Of a stretch of 37,065 nucleotides of DNA, positions 35,864-37,065 are shown piece by piece. This DNA comes from a virus: the IMG/VR virus record IMGVR_UViG_3300047157_000055, positions 1-37,065 of that record. The stretch is one strand, 5' to 3'. Under the pieces are notes generated by a model. It was not told the DNA's origin. It searched no databases and was given only the letters and a program-made list of their open reading frames with translations. Each line of letters opens with the position of its first letter. Position 1 is the first letter of the stretch. The translations under genes and the position numbers were made by a program.

Positions 35864-36296
35864 TTATTTTCTCTGAGCTTGTTGTGTATTGTTTAAATAA
35901 AGTTTCTTTTATTAAATAAAGATTTTTACGCTTAGTATCTCCATTTAAAGGAGCGCAATCTAAACTTTGAAGGTTATTATCTTTAATACATTCTTTAATT
36001 TTATCTGGAGTTATCCAGTATAAGTTATTTTTAGTAATATATGCCCACCAAGTAGCTTTAGTTGTTTCAATACCTGAAGGCGCGCCTCCATATTTATTCT
36101 CTATAACTACATTACCAGTCTTATGGGTAGCTCTATCACTTTTAACTTCTACTCCAATATTTTTCTCTGGTACAAATAAATCCCATTCTTTACAATAACC
36201 TTCTACTTTATAAGCTTTAGGATATTTATAGTGTAACTTTTTTAATACAAACAGCTCACCTTGTTTACCATAAGCTAAATCACTTTGGAAGCTCAT
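35850..36296 (-). CDS. PD-(D/E)XK family nuclease between the terminase genes, 148 aa
   Basis: A 148-residue protein with the pattern AYGKQGELFVLKKL (Glu near 14), then KEWDLFVPEKNIGVEVKSDR (D39 and E51-x-K53): the Glu...Asp...Glu-x-Lys layout of small archaeal-resolvase/PDDEXK nucleases. A conserved follow-up TGNVVIENKYGGAPSGIETT and WWAYI is also seen in family members. It overlaps TerS upstream and TerL downstream, so it is made with the packaging motor. It may cut or trim DNA at branches or ends during packaging, or attack host DNA. Confidence 0.75.
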   Translation of the reverse strand: MSFQSDLAYGKQGELFVLKKLHYKYPKAYKVEGYCKEWDLFVPEKNIGVEVKSDRATHKTGNVVIENKYGGAPSGIETTKATWWAYITKNNLYWITPDKIKECIKDNNLQSLDCAPLNGDTKRKNLYLIKETLFKQYTTSSEKINGRN

Positions 36297-36678
36297 CTAT
36301 TACCTCGGCTATTACAGTATCCTCAGATTTACTTCTTACCTGCTTTGGTTTGATTTTCTTGGCTTGCTCCTCGATTTGTTCTGTAGTGCCTACATTAATT
36401 ACAACACCACCATCATGCTTTCTATGGTTTATTTCTACAGCTTTAGTAGTAGGTACAATTCTGTCCATACACATCTTAAGACAATGTACATCACCTTTTA
36501 AAGCTCTATCTATGATTACTTGGACTATCTCAGGTCCACGCTCGGTAAGCAGCTCTCTGGACAAGATAGTATACTTGTTCATACTACCTTTAGGTCTGCC
36601 TTGGGGATTTAAAGGAGCCATACCTTTATACAAAGCAGGATTACCTTTATTATTTCTTCTTTTGTCGTGTTCAGTCAT
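36280..36678 (-). CDS. Putative terminase small subunit, 132 aa
   Basis: A 132-residue basic protein at the head of the late operon. The motif LNPQGRPKGSMNKYTILSRE (about residues 23-42) is the DUF5681-type start seen in many small terminases. A helical segment RALKGDVHCLKMCMDRIVP follows, then a Lys-rich tail (KKIKPKQVRSKSE). It would recognise the packaging site and load TerL. It overlaps the next gene by 17 bases. Start codon just after a TTAAGTTATG leader with a weak ribosome site. Confidence 0.7.
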   Translation of the reverse strand: MTEHDKRRNNKGNPALYKGMAPLNPQGRPKGSMNKYTILSRELLTERGPEIVQVIIDRALKGDVHCLKMCMDRIVPTTKAVEINHRKHDGGVVINVGTTEQIEEQAKKIKPKQVRSKSEDTVIAEVIDELPK

Positions 36679-36704
36679 AACTTAATACATTAAGGAAAAA
36701 CTGA

Positions 36705-36713
36705 AGTATAGCA
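36705..36713 (-). promoter_or_regulatory. Extended -10 promoter P1 for the late operon
   Basis: On the minus strand the sequence reads AAGTATGCTATACTTC, with TGC directly before TATACT (36705-36710, 5 of 6 consensus bases). The -35 region is poor. The ten bases AAGTATGCTA recur in P2. It lies 27 bases before the TerS start. Confidence 0.5.
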
Positions 36714-36817
36714 TACTTAGGTTACACGCATGTTAGTATTTAAGTAAAAGAATCTGAATAACTACCTGCTGCTTGTACTAGGTTCGCGTATGTAACTTAA
36801 GTAGCAAACTTGGTAAG

Positions 36818-36846
36818 AGTTTAGCATACTTTTACTGCTTTGTAAA
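36818..36846 (-). promoter_or_regulatory. Sigma70-like promoter P2 for the late operon
   Basis: Minus strand: -35 TTTACA (36841-36846), 17-base spacer ending in TGC, -10 TAAACT (36818-36823) with an extended TGn. Spacing is ideal. It shares AAGTATGCTA with P1, 113 bases away. It points at TerS. The 260 bases from 36679 to 36938 hold these promoters and the palindrome at 36879 but no gene. Confidence 0.6.
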
Positions 36847-36878
36847 CTAGTAATTACTTCTATTTTCTGTAGTATTAA

Positions 36879-36892
36879 TAAGTAATTACTTA
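36879..36892. promoter_or_regulatory. 14-bp perfect palindrome, possible operator
   Basis: TAAGTAATTACTTA is a perfect palindrome. Ten bases of it (GTAATTACTT) recur at 36850-36859, 32 bases away, just upstream of the -35 box of P2. The pair lies between the divergent plus-strand and minus-strand genes and could be a regulator binding site. Confidence 0.4.
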
Positions 36893-36938
36893 TGATGTGT
36901 CAGGAAGACTCAAATCCTTCTCTCATCTGGAGGTGACT

Positions 36939-37065
36939 ATGTATATATTAGACTGACGCTAACATAGGCTCCTACCCTAGGGTATGTTCAGACTATTGTA
37001 GTAGACCAATGTTGACCAGAGTTTAACTGTTATCCTCCAAAGTTGATGTAAAAGAGAGTGTGATA
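36939..37065 (+). CDS. Possible early gene start running off the right edge (frameshifted)
   Basis: ATG at 36939 with GGAGG five bases upstream (36929-36933). The direct frame is MYILD then stop; after one base change it continues DANIGSYPRVCSDYCSRPML. No end is visible with confidence inside the window. A rightward start here, beyond the leftward promoters, would make this a divergent early leader gene. The TACCCTAGGGTA palindrome (36973-36984) lies within it. Confidence 0.35.

Noticed and set aside
1-37065. Direct terminal repeat joining the two ends
   Set aside because: No matching stretch was found between 1-500 and 36,700-37,065 by eye; the left end is a fold-back, so the comparison is unreliable.
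1-37065. CRISPR array, insertion sequence, integrase or att site
   Set aside because: No regularly spaced repeats, transposase motifs or tyrosine/serine recombinase were seen in any frame.

Overview
The window looks like a nearly complete genome of a tailed, podovirus-like marine phage. It is AT-rich. It carries a T7-type replication set (primase-helicase, family A DNA polymerase, exonuclease, RusA-like resolvase, putative SSB) and a full virion set (small and large terminase, portal, scaffold, major capsid, tubular tail proteins A and B, internal virion proteins, tail fibres). I see no phage RNA polymerase, no integrase or repressor, no tRNA and no recognisable endolysin. That argues for a virulent podophage outside the RNA-polymerase-encoding T7 group. 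A marine or bacterioplankton source, of the general pelagiphage/SAR116-phage/cyanophage kind, is inferred from gene content and not proven.

Layout. Positions 1-502 hold no intact gene: bases 1-431 are a degraded reverse-complement copy of 450-844, folded around about 440. The plus strand from 503 to about 10.6 kb holds early and replication genes: a stand-alone 145-residue gene with its own terminator, a run of small accessory genes to 4.6 kb, then DUF932 protein, SSB, primase-helicase, polymerase, DUF3310, Cas4/RecB-like exonuclease and RusA-like resolvase. The minus strand, read from 36.7 kb down to 10.57 kb, holds late genes: TerS, a PD-(D/E)XK nuclease, TerL, portal, scaffold, capsid, a terminator-like hairpin, HNH and zinc-ribbon proteins, an S74-type fibre, a glycine-rich adhesin, a 2OG-Fe(II) oxygenase, a cassette of secreted and membrane proteins (22.6-25.6 kb), small basic and membrane proteins, tail tubes, a collar-type fibre and large internal virion proteins. 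The two blocks converge near 10.55 kb. Two sigma70-like minus-strand promoters lie between 36.70 and 36.85 kb, and a further plus-strand gene start at 36,939 runs off the right edge.

Sequence quality. Many genes, including essential ones (helicase, polymerase, portal, capsid, tail tube B), are interrupted by single-base frameshifts that restore cleanly when one base is added or removed. They cluster at 19.3-20.9, 22.8-25.6, 29.2-30.0 and 33.0-34.2 kb. Together with the fold-back at the left end, this suggests an incompletely polished long-read sequence and not a decayed phage. Gene coordinates below therefore often join several frames; the joins are my own reading of the sequence.

The most interesting region is 22.6-25.6 kb: at least four consecutive, translationally coupled genes with Sec-type signal peptides or membrane anchors. 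One product resembles a pilin or spore-coat-U-like subunit, and its neighbour resembles a short periplasmic beta-sandwich or PapD-like chaperone. Virion proteins of Gram-negative phages are not normally exported, so this looks like a cassette that remodels the host envelope. It sits directly downstream of a 2OG-Fe(II) oxygenase and a zinc-ribbon protein.
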